A DNA stretch of 64,000 nucleotides from contig MEHQ01002099.1 in assembly GCA_008828725.1 (NCBI GenBank), forward strand, positions 313,830 through 377,829, given 5' to 3'. The notes below the pieces were generated by a model. That model did not search any database, had not been told where the DNA came from, and worked only from the letters and a program-made list of their open reading frames with translations. This DNA comes from Saccharina japonica (lineage: Eukaryota; Sar; Phaeophyceae; Laminariales; Laminariaceae). The first letter of the stretch is position 1; each line of letters starts with the position of its first letter. Of the stretch, positions 1 through 10,337 are shown one piece after another. Both the position numbers and the translations under genes were made by a program.

Positions 1-430
1 GTTGCAATTTAGCTCGAGGTCATTACGTAGTCAGTCGTGATATTAATAGTTCATTCCAGAAGCCGGGAGAGCGCGCGATTCGACTGAATCATACCTGGTG
101 TTGTACATAAGTGATTTATAAATTATGTAAACTTTCGCGAATTTCGCGGGCGGGAGACGACGACCTGACGATGACGAGGTACCGGTACATATCATACATT
201 CATACGATGTAGCTCATAGCTGCCCGCGTCAACCCTCTTCTGGCAGATCATCGTTCTCCACTTGACTTGATGATCTAGATCTTTCAAGGCAGATCTAAGA
301 TATTGTACCGATTTTTGTATGATCTAGCTCATGTTGTCGGGTGGGAGCCGAATAATCTGCATGGTCTTAACACATGTTTCCTGGGTTGGGCCTGTACTAT
401 ACAGATTCTGGAAAACCTCTCCCAACGGCA
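1..430. other. Intergenic, no gene recognised
   Basis: I see no gene or recognisable repeat here. Only short open frames occur, and none has protein-like composition. Confidence 0.4.
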
Positions 431-440
431 GGCGGGGAAC

Positions 441-540
441 TACGTAGATGATCTAGATAATCTATCTGTAGATTATCTGTATGATCTGTAGATCATCTGT
501 ATGACCTGCAGATCATCTGTATGACCTGTAGATCATCTGT
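441..540. repeat. Tandem repeat, about 20-bp unit
   Basis: Degenerate copies of the word GATCATCTGTATGACCTGTA follow one another four to five times, with GTAGATGATC variants at the left edge. The unit contains the palindromic core GATC. No coding potential is apparent. Confidence 0.75.
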
Positions 541-639
541 CCGACGTGTGAACGCTTGCAGTCTGCGTTTGTATATTAGGGGATATACGAAAACAGTCTG
601 GTACTACTGCCGTGCATCCTGCTGCGATATCTTCCGGTA

Positions 640-832
640 TGAAAACGTGGCGAGGGACTTGGGAAAGTTTTCAGGTGGGCATTGACCTGAACTACACAAA
701 TCGAAAACGTTGTGTGGGACTTGCTAATTTTCCTTCTGCATGGACCGGAACAACACAAAGCAAAAACGTTGCGTGGGTGCGTGGGACCCGGGGAGGTTAG
801 GTGGGCATTGACCCGAACAACTCAAAGCGCAA
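640..832. repeat. Three imperfect direct repeats
   Basis: Related segments near 681-717, 739-776 and 803-830 share the pattern GGGCATTGACC-GAAC-AC-CAAA followed by AACGT. Spacing is about 60 nt. They read like an old degenerate tandem array and I cannot assign a family. Confidence 0.45.
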
Positions 833-1098
833 CGTAAGCTCTTACTATTGCCATTATTACTACTACTGTAATATTATTAATAGATTAATATCCCCATTCC
901 TCAATCACCACGGACAACCGGTCGCCTCCTTTGTTTGAAGTTGCTATTAAGAGTTAAGAGTGGCTATATGGCTACCCCCGAGCCTTTCATCGACAGAAGT
1001 TCCGGGTTCGACCCGAACTTCGTTTGGGTCCGTATGGTCAATTTTGTGCCACGTGAAATAAGCAAAAATCGACGCGCAAGTTGACGTGAATACGAATA
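833..1098. other. Intergenic
   Basis: No gene is recognised. A strong hairpin at about 992-1018 (GAAGTT...AACTTC around GGGTTCGACCC) resembles a tRNA T-arm, but I could not fold a full tRNA around it. Confidence 0.3.
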
Positions 1099-1280
1099 CA
1101 GTATAATAGGACACCTACTAAGAAACAGGAGATCTGGTCGAAGCTGGATTTCTTATTTGAGCGAGGGTGCTTTCTACACTAATTCCAAGATAACGACTCT
1201 CGAATTTCCTATTTTCCTCCTAATGTCAGCCTGGCTTTCTTATTAGCCTGCCTCTTATTCGTAGGTGTCCTGTACTGTTG
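1099..1280 (+). mobile_element. MITE family A, copy 1 (TA target)
   Basis: This is a non-autonomous element of about 180 bp with imperfect terminal inverted repeats. The left side carries AGGACACCTACTAAGAAACA and the right side TAGGTGTCCTGTACTGTTG, with TA on both flanks. The interior (AGCTGGATTTCTTATTTGAG, GGGTGCTTTCTACACTAATT) recurs at 6328, 11161, 21674 and 24325. The TA target duplication is inferred from the empty-site comparison at copy 2 and fits Tc1/mariner-like mobilisation. No transposase is present in any copy. Confidence 0.8.
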
Positions 1281-1499
1281 TAGACGAATGCATTGACCAC
1301 AAATAGTAGTCGAGCGACGGAAGGAAGTGCTCACCCCATTTATAGGGCGATAACGTCAAAAAAAAGAAGAAAAACAAAAAAAAAATCTACGTATCGCAGC
1401 GGGGAGCAAAGATGAAGATGCCTACCTGGTAGTATTTAATTTATGAGACCGTTTTTTGTTTTTTTTAGGGCGCGTCAAGACCTATTTTGATCTTAAATG

Positions 1500-1720
1500 C
1501 AGGGGTGGGTGCACGCTCAAAAAAAATCCGACACCCCACTATCCATTTTCGAGACCCAGTCAGGGGGGGTTATACTAAAACCAAGTAAAACAACACTCAC
1601 TGTGAAAAAAACGCTTTTCGTAAATTCGTCCCGACATATCCCACCCAACTGTTTTCGCTTTTTTTCTTTTCATTCTTACCTTTATTGGGAGTGTGGGGTC
1701 GTTTTGTCTTTTTGCCCCTG
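1500..1720 (+). mobile_element. hAT-like MITE (CAGGGG ends), copy 1
   Basis: The segment begins CAGGGGTGGGTGCACG and ends GTCTTTTTGCCCCTG, so both ends read CAGGGG inward. A second copy at 18982-19211 shares the interior words CCCCACTATCCATTTTCGAG and CGTAAATTCGTCC. CAGGG-type ends are common in hAT elements, so the superfamily is inference. I could not confirm an 8-bp target duplication for this copy. Confidence 0.55.
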
Positions 1721-2980
1721 GTCAACATGCTAATTTTAGTGAAGGGGGTCAGGGGCGGTCGGTCAAGGGGTTAAGCCGCGTTCTCCTCGTAGCATCTCGG
1801 CGGGCGGGCGGGGAGCGGGAGGGGGAACCTGCTGGGAGACCCGGGGATTTATTTTATCCAAACACGACGAAAAAAAAGCAGGGATTAGAGCTACGTAAAC
1901 GATTAGAGCAATATACCTGGTGGCACTTCGAAGGGCTCTTAAGTATAGAAATACGGTGAGGGCTGTAAGGGGAGGATCAGAAAAAACAGAAACGCCTTTT
2001 GTCTTGGTGTGAGATTGAAGTCTCGGTGTGCCATCAGAAGCGATCCCGTAGACCATACGACCATACGAGTACCACCACCGTTTCAGAGAGACTATTATTA
2101 ATAATAGAAACATCGCCGGTACGAAATACACCCGAAGAATAGTCCAAGTAAGATGTAACCGTCCTGCGAAAGAAAACCGGAAACACTTCGATTTTCCGAA
2201 GTGCCACCGCTAAATATAGCAGTCGAAAGCTGACCACTTACTCGACAAGTCCCTCCCACTGGTAAAACACCAGTGGTTTCATTGGTCGAAACGTCAAAAC
2301 ACATATAATACCAGCGCAAAACACACGTATGTCACCCTGCATCCCGCTTGGTACCCTGCTCCCATTTGGCACCCTGGTCCCACTTGGCACCCTGCTCCCG
2401 CCCGGACCTGAGATCCCACCCGGATCTGAGTCCTCCAGACTGAACACCTGGGCATCTATTTAGCTGCCGGCAGGGCCCACCAAGCCACCAAGCACCCTGC
2501 TCCCACGCCGAGCAAAATGGAGGGTCAGGTCCGCCACAGAAAACCGAGGGTCGGTTACAGCCTGAAAATACTTTTTTTGTCGAATAAGTGGTAAGGTGCC
2601 TTCAAATATAGAGACGACGTCGTACCAGGTGCAAGGTACACGGCATACGTTATATATTATCCCTTTGCCTTTTAAGTCAGACCAGAAGATGCTCGATAAT
2701 ACATGGTCAGACGGCAAAATAAGTAACACATTATACATTCAGAAGTATACATACGTACGTGAATACTTCTTACGTAGACTAATATTAGTCTTAGTGATAG
2801 ATCTACAACAAGACAGACAGGTCTGTGCAGTGATGCAGCGACGGAGAAGAACATGGCGACAGACAGAATGAAAAATACCCCAACAGAAACGATAACATGC
2901 ACCGTCCACACCAATCTGCACCTGGCAACTTGTTTTTCAAATACTAAATAAATACTGCTTGTTGTACATACGTATTTGTT
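1721..2980. other. Intergenic, no gene recognised
   Basis: Several overlapping open frames of 60-120 codons occur on the minus strand, none with recognisable motifs. The only structure I see is the short tandem repeat at 2335-2402. Confidence 0.35.
2335..2402. repeat. 18-bp tandem repeat
   Basis: About three and a half units of the pattern GGCACCCTGSTCCCAYTT run in tandem. One more isolated unit (GCACCCTGCTCCCAC) lies near 2492. Confidence 0.7.
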
Positions 2981-3172
2981 TTTTCATTCCTTTTATTATC
3001 TTCGCCCTTCTGTTCTCCTCCCTAGTCGTAACTCAGATCCGGGGTCACAAAGTAGGCTCATCTCCCTCCTCCCCCACTACGGCTCGTGCCTTGCATTTTT
3101 ATCGCGATAACATTTCAGCCCCTTCTTTCCTTGTCGACTCACATCGAATTGCTACACTTCCTGTAATCTGAT
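2981..3172 (+). repeat. Dispersed repeat P, copy 1
   Basis: The segment contains TTATTATCTTCGCCCTT, CAGATCCGGGGTCACAAAG and GCATTTTTATCGCGA. The same words recur in order at 32733-32945 and, inverted and split by a MITE, at 6140-6575. No open frame is conserved between copies, so I treat it as non-coding. Confidence 0.75.
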
Positions 3173-3506
3173 TTTATTATTGGTACGTGTACCGCGACCT
3201 CGTCACTACAGTAATAGGCTCAAGTGTCGGTGCGAGCTTATCATATCGACTACACCGAAAAAAACACGCTTAGGAAACAGTCTATACTACAGTCTATACT
3301 ACCGTACACATAAATACTGCTTGTTGTGGTTAACTCATCCACGCATACGGGGTACTCGAATACTTTGGGAGAACATAGCAAGCATAGTATATAGGGCTAC
3401 GAGTAAATGCTGACAGCTTCAGTCAGCAAAACGTATACTGACTGCGTTGAGAGTCAGTGTACTGGGCAGTGTCAGTATACTGGAGTCGAGCAAAGCGAGG
3501 CCAACC
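3173..3506. other. Intergenic
   Basis: No gene is recognised. A cluster of AGTATACTG/CAGTGTACTGG words at 3440-3490 resembles clusters near 34790-35210 and 51955-52015. Confidence 0.3.
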
Positions 3507-3707
3507 CCCCCCCCTATTAATAGTAGGATGCAGCTTACCCTTCATGCGACTCGCCCAAGACCTCACGGCGTTTCGCGCTTGGCGTAAGCAATGTCTGCCT
3601 GGTTAGTGAAAACCCAACGTGCTCCGTCCCGGCATTGTAGGGATGCGAGGGTCTATGGTCACACGGCTACGGCCATGCCGACATGAAGTACACCCCCACC
3701 CCCCCCC
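3507..3707 (-). repeat. Dispersed repeat R1 bounded by C-runs
   Basis: The unit is flanked by poly-C runs at both ends. In the minus direction it contains GGCATGGCCGTAG, CTCGCATCCCTACAATGCCG and CACTAACCAGGCAGACATTG. Related copies lie at 5551-5700, 25545-25717 and 27591-27721, again beside G- or C-runs of about eight or more bases. Confidence 0.75.
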
Positions 3708-4743
3708 TTCCTCTTCGTCTCTACACCCGAGCCATGGCGGAGGAACAACGAAGGGGCGAGGTGGAATAAGATGGGCTAGCGTACTCGAGAAAATATGGCA
3801 GAGTAAAATATGCTGTCCATAGATAAGTTTGGGGGGTACAAGACAGAAGTAAAATAAACGATACCGGTAGAAAGGAGGGAAAGGCTAGCACTACCGTAAG
3901 AAATAAGGTGAAAGAGGAGAAATAAAATAGAGATACACGGGGGGTTAATGTAAGAGATAAAAATAAAAAACGCAATTGCACGGCCCGATGGACTAAATAC
4001 ATACGCGAAAACGCTGAAACTGCGATTTCGTGTAGGGGACCTGGACCTGCCAGAGAGAAGAGAGAGAGGTACGAGTACCAGGCACGTATACCAGTGGTCG
4101 GGAGGAGGAGGAGGAAGGTGACGTTCACTGTAACTGCCAATCAACGCAGTCGGCAAGGTATGTAGAAGTATACACATTTTGTCCTTGTTTGATTTCTTCC
4201 ATCGATCCCCTTTACGGTTTAACCTGTTTTTTCGCCACGGGCTAGATTTCAGGGAAATGTGCTACTCGTAATGGTAAAATGTGAGATCATCACCACCATG
4301 ATCATCACAGACACACAATCGAGTTTGTGTGTACACTTGGGCGGGACTGCCAGCAAACGCAGCGACCTTATGGTGGCGACATCGTGCGGCGTCTGTTTTG
4401 TTTCGTTGTTTCCGCCTTTTCTCTTCTTTTTTCTCTCGCTCAAGCCCCAAAGGGATCAACCAGTCGAGAAGACTCACCATCATGATGATCATTGCGTCCC
4501 ATCGATCAACCGTGTCTTTCTTGGTGTTGCCTGTTAAATCAAGACTGATTTATGATTTAACATTTCCCCTTGCCGCCTTGCGAGCGGCGGAGGGTCGATT
4601 ATCTACCCCCCTACCCCTCTTTTCCCGCCTCCTATGCTTCTGTGGGTGTCATAAACATTGGGAGCGTATGTCATGACCGCCGGGGCGTGCGTTTGTGACT
4701 GAAGGTATATAGCAGATACCGAAAGCCGAGGTTTATCAAGACC
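3708..4743. other. Intergenic with purine-skewed tract
   Basis: No gene is recognised. About 3840-4120 is strongly purine-rich on the plus strand, which keeps minus-strand frames open artificially. Several ATCATCA/TGATGAT words lie at 4285-4310 and 4478-4492. Confidence 0.35.
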
Positions 4744-5300
4744 TTGCTTGGCGGGTGCGCCACGTGGGATGCGCACGTGGGACCCGAGCAAGACTCACTA
4801 TTGATACGACAAGCTGCGCACAGGTGCACCACTCCCTGCTCCTGCGATACCTCGGCTGGTGGGAAAATGGAGCACGACGACCACGCCCTATATTATCCTA
4901 GGCCGACGCACCTGTCACAAGGCAGACAGGCCCCGAGAGCATTTTCGCGACGGTTCGCAGACGGCATGCGGATCATTTCTTCTCTGATTTCCGTGGCATG
5001 TACGATAGGTACGTACGGGAGAGAAACGCCTGCCGAAGAGGGTGACGTTTTTCTGGGGAGTCGGTCGGGGGTAGGGGGGGGCTACACCGGGGGACAAGAG
5101 AAGGAGGAGTGGATGGGGTGGTGCCTCAAGAGCGATCCGCGGGAGGAGTTCGGCATCAAGTTCGAAGGACGGCGCGGAGCAGCGCACAAGGCCGGCAGAT
5201 GGTTCCGACGGGTCGAGGACGGAGCGGGGGAGCGGTATGATGGGGATATGAGTAGAGTGGCAGTGCGACTCGCAAAGGTTGCGACGGCGACACGGACACA
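4744..5300 (+). pseudogene. Degenerate C-terminal fragment of a non-LTR retrotransposon ORF2
   Basis: A 207-codon frame runs 4744-5367. Its part from about 5090 reads QEKEEWMGWCLKS, then GIKFEGRRGAAHKAGRWFRR. This aligns with the fragments at 21230-21640 and 23885-24300. The layout (basic RLP/TP-x-EL block, Gly-rich linker, WM-x-x-L, then W-x-x-A and a W-R end) is typical of the tail after the reverse transcriptase in LINE-type proteins. That family link is inference. Nucleotide similarity to the other copies extends leftward to about 4820. No RT or endonuclease motif is present, so it is a 5'-truncated relic. The Gly-rich C-terminus after 5300 is a G-run artefact. Confidence 0.5.
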
Positions 5301-5479
5301 TCCACACCAATGCGCGCACGGGGGGGGAGGGGTGGGGGGGGGGGGAGAAGGAAACCACTTCAGTTAAGCCGTGACCCGGGCTCTTTGAGAAGTTCTCAGC
5401 AGAGACTAGATGCACAAAGTATTATCAGGCGGCAAATACTGAGCCTTGTATGCGAGACAAGCCCAAGGCCCAGCATAGG

Positions 5480-5767
5480 GCGTACTCATTTGTTGCTTGC
5501 CTTAGTCATTTGACCATTGACCACGCATCCCTTTCGAGACGGAGCGGGGGGGGGGGGGGNGGGTGTACTTCATTTTCATGCATGGCCGTAGTCGTATGAC
5601 ATAGACCCTCGCATCCCTACAATGCCGGGACGGATCAGTCGGGTTTTCACCGACCAGGCAGACATTGCTAGCACCAAGCGCGAAGGCGGAGGGGGGGGGG
5701 GTACTCATTTGTTGCTTGCCTTAGTCATTTGGCCATTGACCACGCATCCCTTTCGAGACGGAGCAAC
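5480..5767. repeat. Direct repeats flanking an R1 copy and an N
   Basis: A 66-nt segment starting GTACTCATTTGTTGCTTGCC and ending TTTCGAGACGGAGC occurs at 5480-5546 and again at 5701-5767, nearly identical. Between them lie a long G-run with an N at 5560 and a truncated R1 copy (5561-5700). The same 66-nt word in reverse complement seeds the minisatellite at 46437-46690. Confidence 0.8.
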
Positions 5768-6139
5768 GGGGGACGGGAGGGTTAGGGGCGGGGGGGGGAG
5801 GAGGAGAGTTGTTCTTCCAATAAAACGGCTGAAACCTGGCTCTGGCTATCATCGTCGTCGTGACATGTGCCTCGCTTGGACGTAGTTAATAGCTCTCGCG
5901 TAGGCTTCATACTTATTTCATTGTCTTCCCCCCCCGAAGGTTCTGTGCTACGAGTACGCTTTCGCCGGCCGTCACTGCTCTTTTACCGTTGTTTTTTGTT
6001 TTTAGTTACGCTTTTTGTTAGGCGTATCGTGGTTTCTTGTTGGTGTTGCCCCCCCCGTCCTCCCATATCTCCCGACTCCCAGTACGTAGTGCGTAGGACT
6101 CAAACTTAGACCAGCTCTTGCGTATATACGAAGTGCGTA
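5768..6139. other. Intergenic
   Basis: A G-rich stretch (5768-5806) is followed by unassigned sequence. No gene is recognised. Confidence 0.3.
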
Positions 6140-6575
6140 CGACGAACTATGTACTGATAAATCGAGGCTCGTTTTTCCGCGATAAACCTTGATAATTACT
6201 TTTGGGAAATAAAAACAGCTCGTTGTAATTCGACGCGAGCCGACGAGGGAATGAAGGGCTGCAGTCGTCTCGCGATAAAAACGCAAGGCACGAACTGCGG
6301 TGGTGGGGAGGAGGGATAAAGAGCCTACAGCACAGGACACCTAACAAGAAACAGGCTAATAAGAAAGCCAGGCTGAGATTTAGAGGAAAATAAGAAATGC
6401 TGGAGTCGTTATCTTGAAATTAGTGTAGAAAGCACCCTCTCTCAAACAAGAAATCCAGCCTGGACCATATTTCCTGTTTCTCACTGTATGTCCTGTACTA
6501 TTGTACTATGTGACCCCGGATCTGAGCTATTACTTACATTAGGATCGAGAGAGAAAAAAAGGGCGAACACGACAA
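6140..6575 (-). repeat. Dispersed repeat P, copy 2, interrupted by MITE A
   Basis: The inverted P copy is split. 6190-6327 holds CTCGCGATAAAAACGCAAGG and the GAGCCTA junction; 6504-6575 holds the GTGACCCCGGATCTGAG part. MITE A fills the gap exactly, and comparison with the intact copies gives the empty site GAGCCTACTTTGTGACCC. Confidence 0.75.
6328..6503 (-). mobile_element. MITE family A, copy 2, with TA target duplication
   Basis: The 176-bp element is flanked by TA at 6326-6327 and 6504-6505. The intact P repeats at about 3040-3055 and 32800-32815 show a single TA at that point, so the TA was duplicated on insertion. The interior matches copy 1 in reverse orientation. Confidence 0.85.
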
Positions 6576-7971
6576 ATGGGATGAAAAAAGCAAATGTTGT
6601 CAACAAAAAACCAGCGATCGACACGCACACATAAGAAACAGCAACGATCGACACGCACGCGACATGACAAATGGGCGTGTTGAAGTGTTGCGAGCTGGGG
6701 ATATAATTAATAGTTGAAGCCCAGGAAAATAAGAAAATCTACGGCAGTCAAGGCCCGCTATGAAGAAGTATGCCGAGATAAGAAATGGAGGCTCGGTCGT
6801 TCACGAAAATTAAGAAATTCGGTGTCAAAACTTCAGGTGAAAATGGCCAATAATATAGGAAATAGGAACAATTGGAAATAGCAGTCGACGCCCACACTAT
6901 ACCAAAAACGATGTCATTCGGAAACGTCGAGCGAGATTAGAAACGTGGACTCTTCTCGCACAGCAGTGTGGAAGTTCCTGACTACGTAACTTTCCCTATT
7001 TTTTTTTAATTTGCATCAAAATTATTAAATTATTTCAACCGGATAATATGATAATATGATATGCAGTAACCCGCCCCCAAGATCGCCAGCCGATTTAGTG
7101 TGTGGGAGCCCGGTGCATTTTTCATTTTCCAGGGGTGATGCGTCAGGGCGGGCGGTGAACCCCAACGTTTGCAACACGGAGCTTCGAGCTTACATAGTAG
7201 GGACAAGTTGTTTCGTGAGCCACTGAGTTTCTCGCTGGGCATACGAGGACAAACCCAGGAAAATTGTTTTTGAGAGCTCACTGGGATAAGAAAGTGTGCA
7301 GCGGTTGATGAGGCCAAAAAAAAAGAAGAGGTCTGTTTCAGAAATGCAGCGGCTGAAGAGATCCAAGCGAAAAAGGAAACGTCCCATTAAGAAACACAGC
7401 TCGAAGTTTCCTACCAGGTACAAAGTAAGGCAGTGAGCCTCAACGTCAAACTGTCGTTTCTTAATACTGCTGTACCGGGCCTTGACCGTATTGTAAGAGA
7501 TAATGAGCTTCGACGCCAAAACTGACGTGACGTTTCTTCTCGTAGTATCGTATATTAATAGTATTAAATCGTGTTACGGGTACTGGCTGCTGTGCTGTAC
7601 GCTGTAAGTGTATGCCTATCGACATCCAGCACACCCAGGAGTGGCCGTGTTGATACTTCATCCGATTAATAGTTAGATCCCAGCTCTGTGGTCATAACTA
7701 CGCGAGACGAACGCACACCGCACACCCCAGTATCAGCAGAGGTCATACCTGGTACCACAACCTTCAACGTTGTTAGTAAATTATAAGATCTTGCGAACAA
7801 CCACCATTCGTTGGATCACGGATGTCACCGCGACCGCTCACCGTTCAGGAAAAAGTACCAGTACAGCTAGCAGTAGACCGAGGTGAGGTGCCGCCATGAT
7901 TCGTATTCCTTGCCTGAACGCCGTCCATCGTCCTGAATGTAAGGGACGCGACTCTGGAACAAGAAACAGAG
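6576..7971. other. Intergenic with recurring AAGAAA words
   Basis: No gene is recognised. TAAGAAA or TTTCTTA recurs every 40-60 nt from about 6720 to 7560, joined to short words such as GTGAGCCTCAACGTCAAACT and ATGAGCTTCGACGCCAAAAC. These look like remnants of modular non-autonomous elements, since family A also has AAGAAA at its internal joints. Confidence 0.3.
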
Positions 7972-8160
7972 TAGTGGTCCCTCTATATTTAGTATTTAGC
8001 GCCGGTATGGGCCAGGGGGAAAAACCGGCGCTATATTTATTAATAGCGGCAACCGGCGCTACTCCGGATTGGGGAATATATAGGTTTTAGTATAGGAACG
8101 GAAAACTGTGCCAAGCGATTTCACCGGCGCTATACGACGTATAGACGAGAGGGACCACTA
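7972..8160. mobile_element. MITE family D, copy 1
   Basis: The ends are TAGTGGTCCCTCTATA and its near reverse complement AGAGGGACCACTA. Inside are four GCGCCGG or CCGGCGC words in mixed orientation. The copy at 38121-38310 has the same architecture with GCCGGTA/CCGGCAC. TA lies at both outer ends of each copy. Confidence 0.75.
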
Positions 8161-9001
8161 CCACAGCAGTATTTTACGTAGTATTATCACTCTATACTTG
8201 TGATGGAATAATAAATAATAAACGAACACACATATATATGATATTCATACATCGCTGCATCACTCGTACAAAGTAGACCTGTATATACTGCTGCACCAAC
8301 TGGTACCTTTTTAGGATGAAGAATCGGCACGGACACAGGGTGTGCTGGATGTCGACGGGTAGAAAGGAAGGTTTAATGTGAACACACACACACACCTCTT
8401 GTCTGTGAGCGCTCCGATTGTAATCGGTCTCTGCTCGTACTTGCACGATGTACACATCCATATATAGGGTTGAAGGGTTCGCTAGGTCAATCATTGCTGA
8501 CACGCGTCAACTTAATATACTAGATTCAGTGTGTTTTTGACGGCTATATGTATCGCGTCAGGACAACCCTCAACCGACCTTGCTATATACGACTTGCTTG
8601 CGTACATCTGCACTGCTGTAGCAAACGACGAGAACTCGAGTATGGGTCACTTTACCAACTGTTTGGCATTAGTGTTGCGCAGCAAGCCCACCTACCAACA
8701 GCAGTGAGTGATATACAGCAGTAGTAATACATGCACACGTGGTATACCAGTACGATTACCACAGCAAAACGAGAAGGAGAGGCAATCGTAACGGTTCAAA
8801 ACTCTAGACCATTTATTATTCAAATCAGTCTTTTTACTCACAAAAAGAACGTTGGGCCTGGGTACCTCGTACGGGTACTGTTTTGAAAAAGCAAGAGAAA
8901 GAGGGAAACGCTGGGAAGTGTAAAATCAAAAACTTAAAATTACACCCAAGTATCAACCTGCAACTACAAAAGCTAGGCACAATTTCTTCGGGGCTTTGGG
9001 T
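8161..9001. other. Intergenic left of the histone pair
   Basis: No gene is recognised. 8315-8395 is a dispersed repeat (AGGATGAAGAATCGGCAC, GTCGACGGGTAGAAAGGA, TTTAATGTGAACACACAC) that recurs at 32069-32215. It ends in an AC microsatellite. Confidence 0.4.
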
Positions 9002-9018
9002 GGTGTTGAGTAAACACC
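9002..9018 (-). terminator. Histone 3' stem-loop, H2B copy 1
   Basis: Read on the minus strand the sequence is GGTGTTTACTCAACACC: a 6-bp stem (GGTGTT/AACACC) with a 5-nt loop. It lies 92 nt past the H2B stop and is followed by ACCCAAAG and, about 12 nt later, CGAAGAAAT. The identical 17-mer follows the other two histone genes. By family knowledge this position and shape match replication-dependent histone mRNA 3'-end processing. Confidence 0.8.
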
Positions 9019-9110
9019 AGGTTGGTTTGAGCGAGTAGACGCACCGCAGCGGTGGGTGGGTGGGTGGCCCACTCATCTTCGTGTCGGAGTCGTCCCGAGA
9101 TGTCGCAGGT

Positions 9111-9470
9111 TTAGGCGGAGTAAGACGAGGTGAACTTGGTCACGGCCTTGGTGCCCTCAGACACAGCGTGCTTGGCCAGCTCTCCGGGGAGCATGAGGCG
9201 CACCGCCGTCTGCACCTCGCGCGAGGAGAGAGTCGCCTTCTTGTTGTAGCGGGTCAGCTTTCCGGACTCGCCGGCCACGCGCTCGAACACGTCGTTGATA
9301 AACGAGTTCATGATGGACATTCCGCGCTTGGAGATACCGGTGTCGGGGTGTACCTGCTTGAGCACCTTGTAGATGTACGAGGAGTAAGACTCGGTCCTCT
9401 TGTTCTTCCTCTTCTTGTCTCCGGCCTTCTTGGGGGCCTTGGCGGACTTCTTGGAGGGGGTCTTAGCCAT
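9111..9470 (-). CDS. H2B: Histone H2B
   Basis: The 119-residue protein is a core nucleosome histone that pairs with H2A in chromatin. The Lys-rich N-terminal tail covers residues 1 to about 30 ([20 protein letters not shown]). It is followed by the histone fold ([19 protein letters not shown], then [20 protein letters not shown]) and the conserved C-terminal helix ending [10 protein letters not shown]. An upstream in-frame start would add 23 residues of non-histone sequence, so I chose the MAKTPSKK methionine. There is no intron. It is transcribed divergently from H2A across a 371-bp spacer and ends in a histone stem-loop. The protein is identical to H2B copy 2 at 36544. Confidence 0.97.
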   Translation of the reverse strand: MAKTPSKKSAKAPKKAGDKKRKNKRTESYSSYIYKVLKQVHPDTGISKRGMSIMNSFINDVFERVAGESGKLTRYNKKATLSSREVQTAVRLMLPGELAKHAVSEGTKAVTKFTSSYSA

Positions 9471-9841
9471 TTTGGTGATGAGGTTTAGATAAGCAGGAGA
9501 GAGAGAGAGATGATAGTTGTGGGGAGGACGGGCACGCACTCGCCGCGAGGCAACGCTGAGAGTTGTTTGATATGGAGGCTTTAGGTGAGTTGTTCCTTTT
9601 CGCCCATCACTTTTTGATTCGGCCTATCATCGATTTACAATAACTATTTCAACCAATCATCGTACGAAGAAGCTATTTTTTTCAAATTTTTGAACCGATT
9701 TCGAGAAAAATTGTACAGCCGTTTGACCTCGAGGCCAACGCCCAACCTGCTGCCGGCGCTCTCCCCGCTCGCCCCCACACCCCCCACAACTTTCTCTACC
9801 TCAATCAGCAACTAGCTTTCTCTCCAACACTCAAACCAATC
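9471..9841. promoter_or_regulatory. Bidirectional H2B/H2A promoter region
   Basis: The spacer drives two divergent histone genes. A 17-nt block, TTCGCCCATCACTTTTT (9599-9615), is repeated exactly in the spacer at the second locus (37051-37067). The two blocks lie 129 and 148 nt upstream of the respective H2B starts. A CCAAT box is at 9653-9657 (ATTGG at 37081-37085 in locus 2). The pyrimidine-rich stretch before the H2A start (CTTTCTCTCCAACACTC) may mark its transcription start. No clear TATA box was placed. Confidence 0.6.
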
Positions 9842-10216
9842 ATGTCCGGAAAAGGAAAGGGAGGCCGAGGAGACGGCAAGAAGTCCACCACCAGGTCCGC
9901 CAAGGCCGGACTTCAGTTCCCCGTGGGACGTGTGGGCCGCTTCCTCAAGGCTGGCAAGTACGCCCAGCGCGTGGGCGCCGGTGCCCCCGTGTACCTGGCC
10001 GCTGTGCTGGAGTACCTGACCGCTGAGGTGCTCGAGCTGGCTGGTAACGCCGCCCGCGACAACAAGAAGGCCCGCATCATCCCCCGCCACATCCAGCTGG
10101 CTGTGCGCAACGACGAGGAGCTGAACAAGCTGCTCGGCGAGGTGACCATCGCGTCCGGCGGTGTGCTGCCCAACATCCACGCCGTCCTCCTCCCCAAGAA
10201 GGTCGTGAAGAAGTAA
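9842..10216 (+). CDS. H2A: Histone H2A
   Basis: The 124-residue core histone starts [20 protein letters not shown]. The histone fold follows: [40 protein letters not shown], the [20 protein letters not shown] region of the acidic patch, and [20 protein letters not shown]. It ends PKKVVKK with no SQ-E/D motif, so it is canonical H2A rather than H2A.X, and it lacks H2A.Z hallmarks. It is intronless and divergent from H2B. GC-biased codon choice contrasts with the AT-rich surroundings, as expected for a highly expressed gene. A stem-loop lies 104 nt past the stop. Confidence 0.97.
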   Translation: MSGKGKGGRGDGKKSTTRSAKAGLQFPVGRVGRFLKAGKYAQRVGAGAPVYLAAVLEYLTAEVLELAGNAARDNKKARIIPRHIQLAVRNDEELNKLLGEVTIASGGVLPNIHAVLLPKKVVKK

Positions 10217-10320
10217 AGCGGTCTAGCCCTACATACGACCACTACAGCAGCTTTAACTCGATCTCTCCGAGCTGCGTGCTTTCAATCAGTTCTTCTGGCT
10301 GAAGGCATCACAACCAACCT

Positions 10321-10337
10321 GGTGTTTACTCAACACC
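10321..10337 (+). terminator. Histone 3' stem-loop, H2A
   Basis: GGTGTTTACTCAACACC is identical to the stem-loops after both H2B genes. It is followed by ACCCAAACGAAGAAAGAAAA. The purine-rich CGAAGAAAG resembles the downstream element that base-pairs with U7 snRNA in animals; that functional reading is inference. Confidence 0.8.

Noticed and set aside
936-1021. Possible tRNA around GGGTTCGACCC
   Set aside because: A T-arm-like hairpin exists, but no consistent D-arm, anticodon arm and acceptor stem could be paired.
9060-9488. 142-codon plus-strand frame over H2B (and the similar one at 36493-36924)
   Set aside because: It is the antisense shadow of the H2B gene, open because of GC-biased codons.
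9812-10242. Minus-strand frames over H2A
   Set aside because: These are antisense shadows of the H2A gene.
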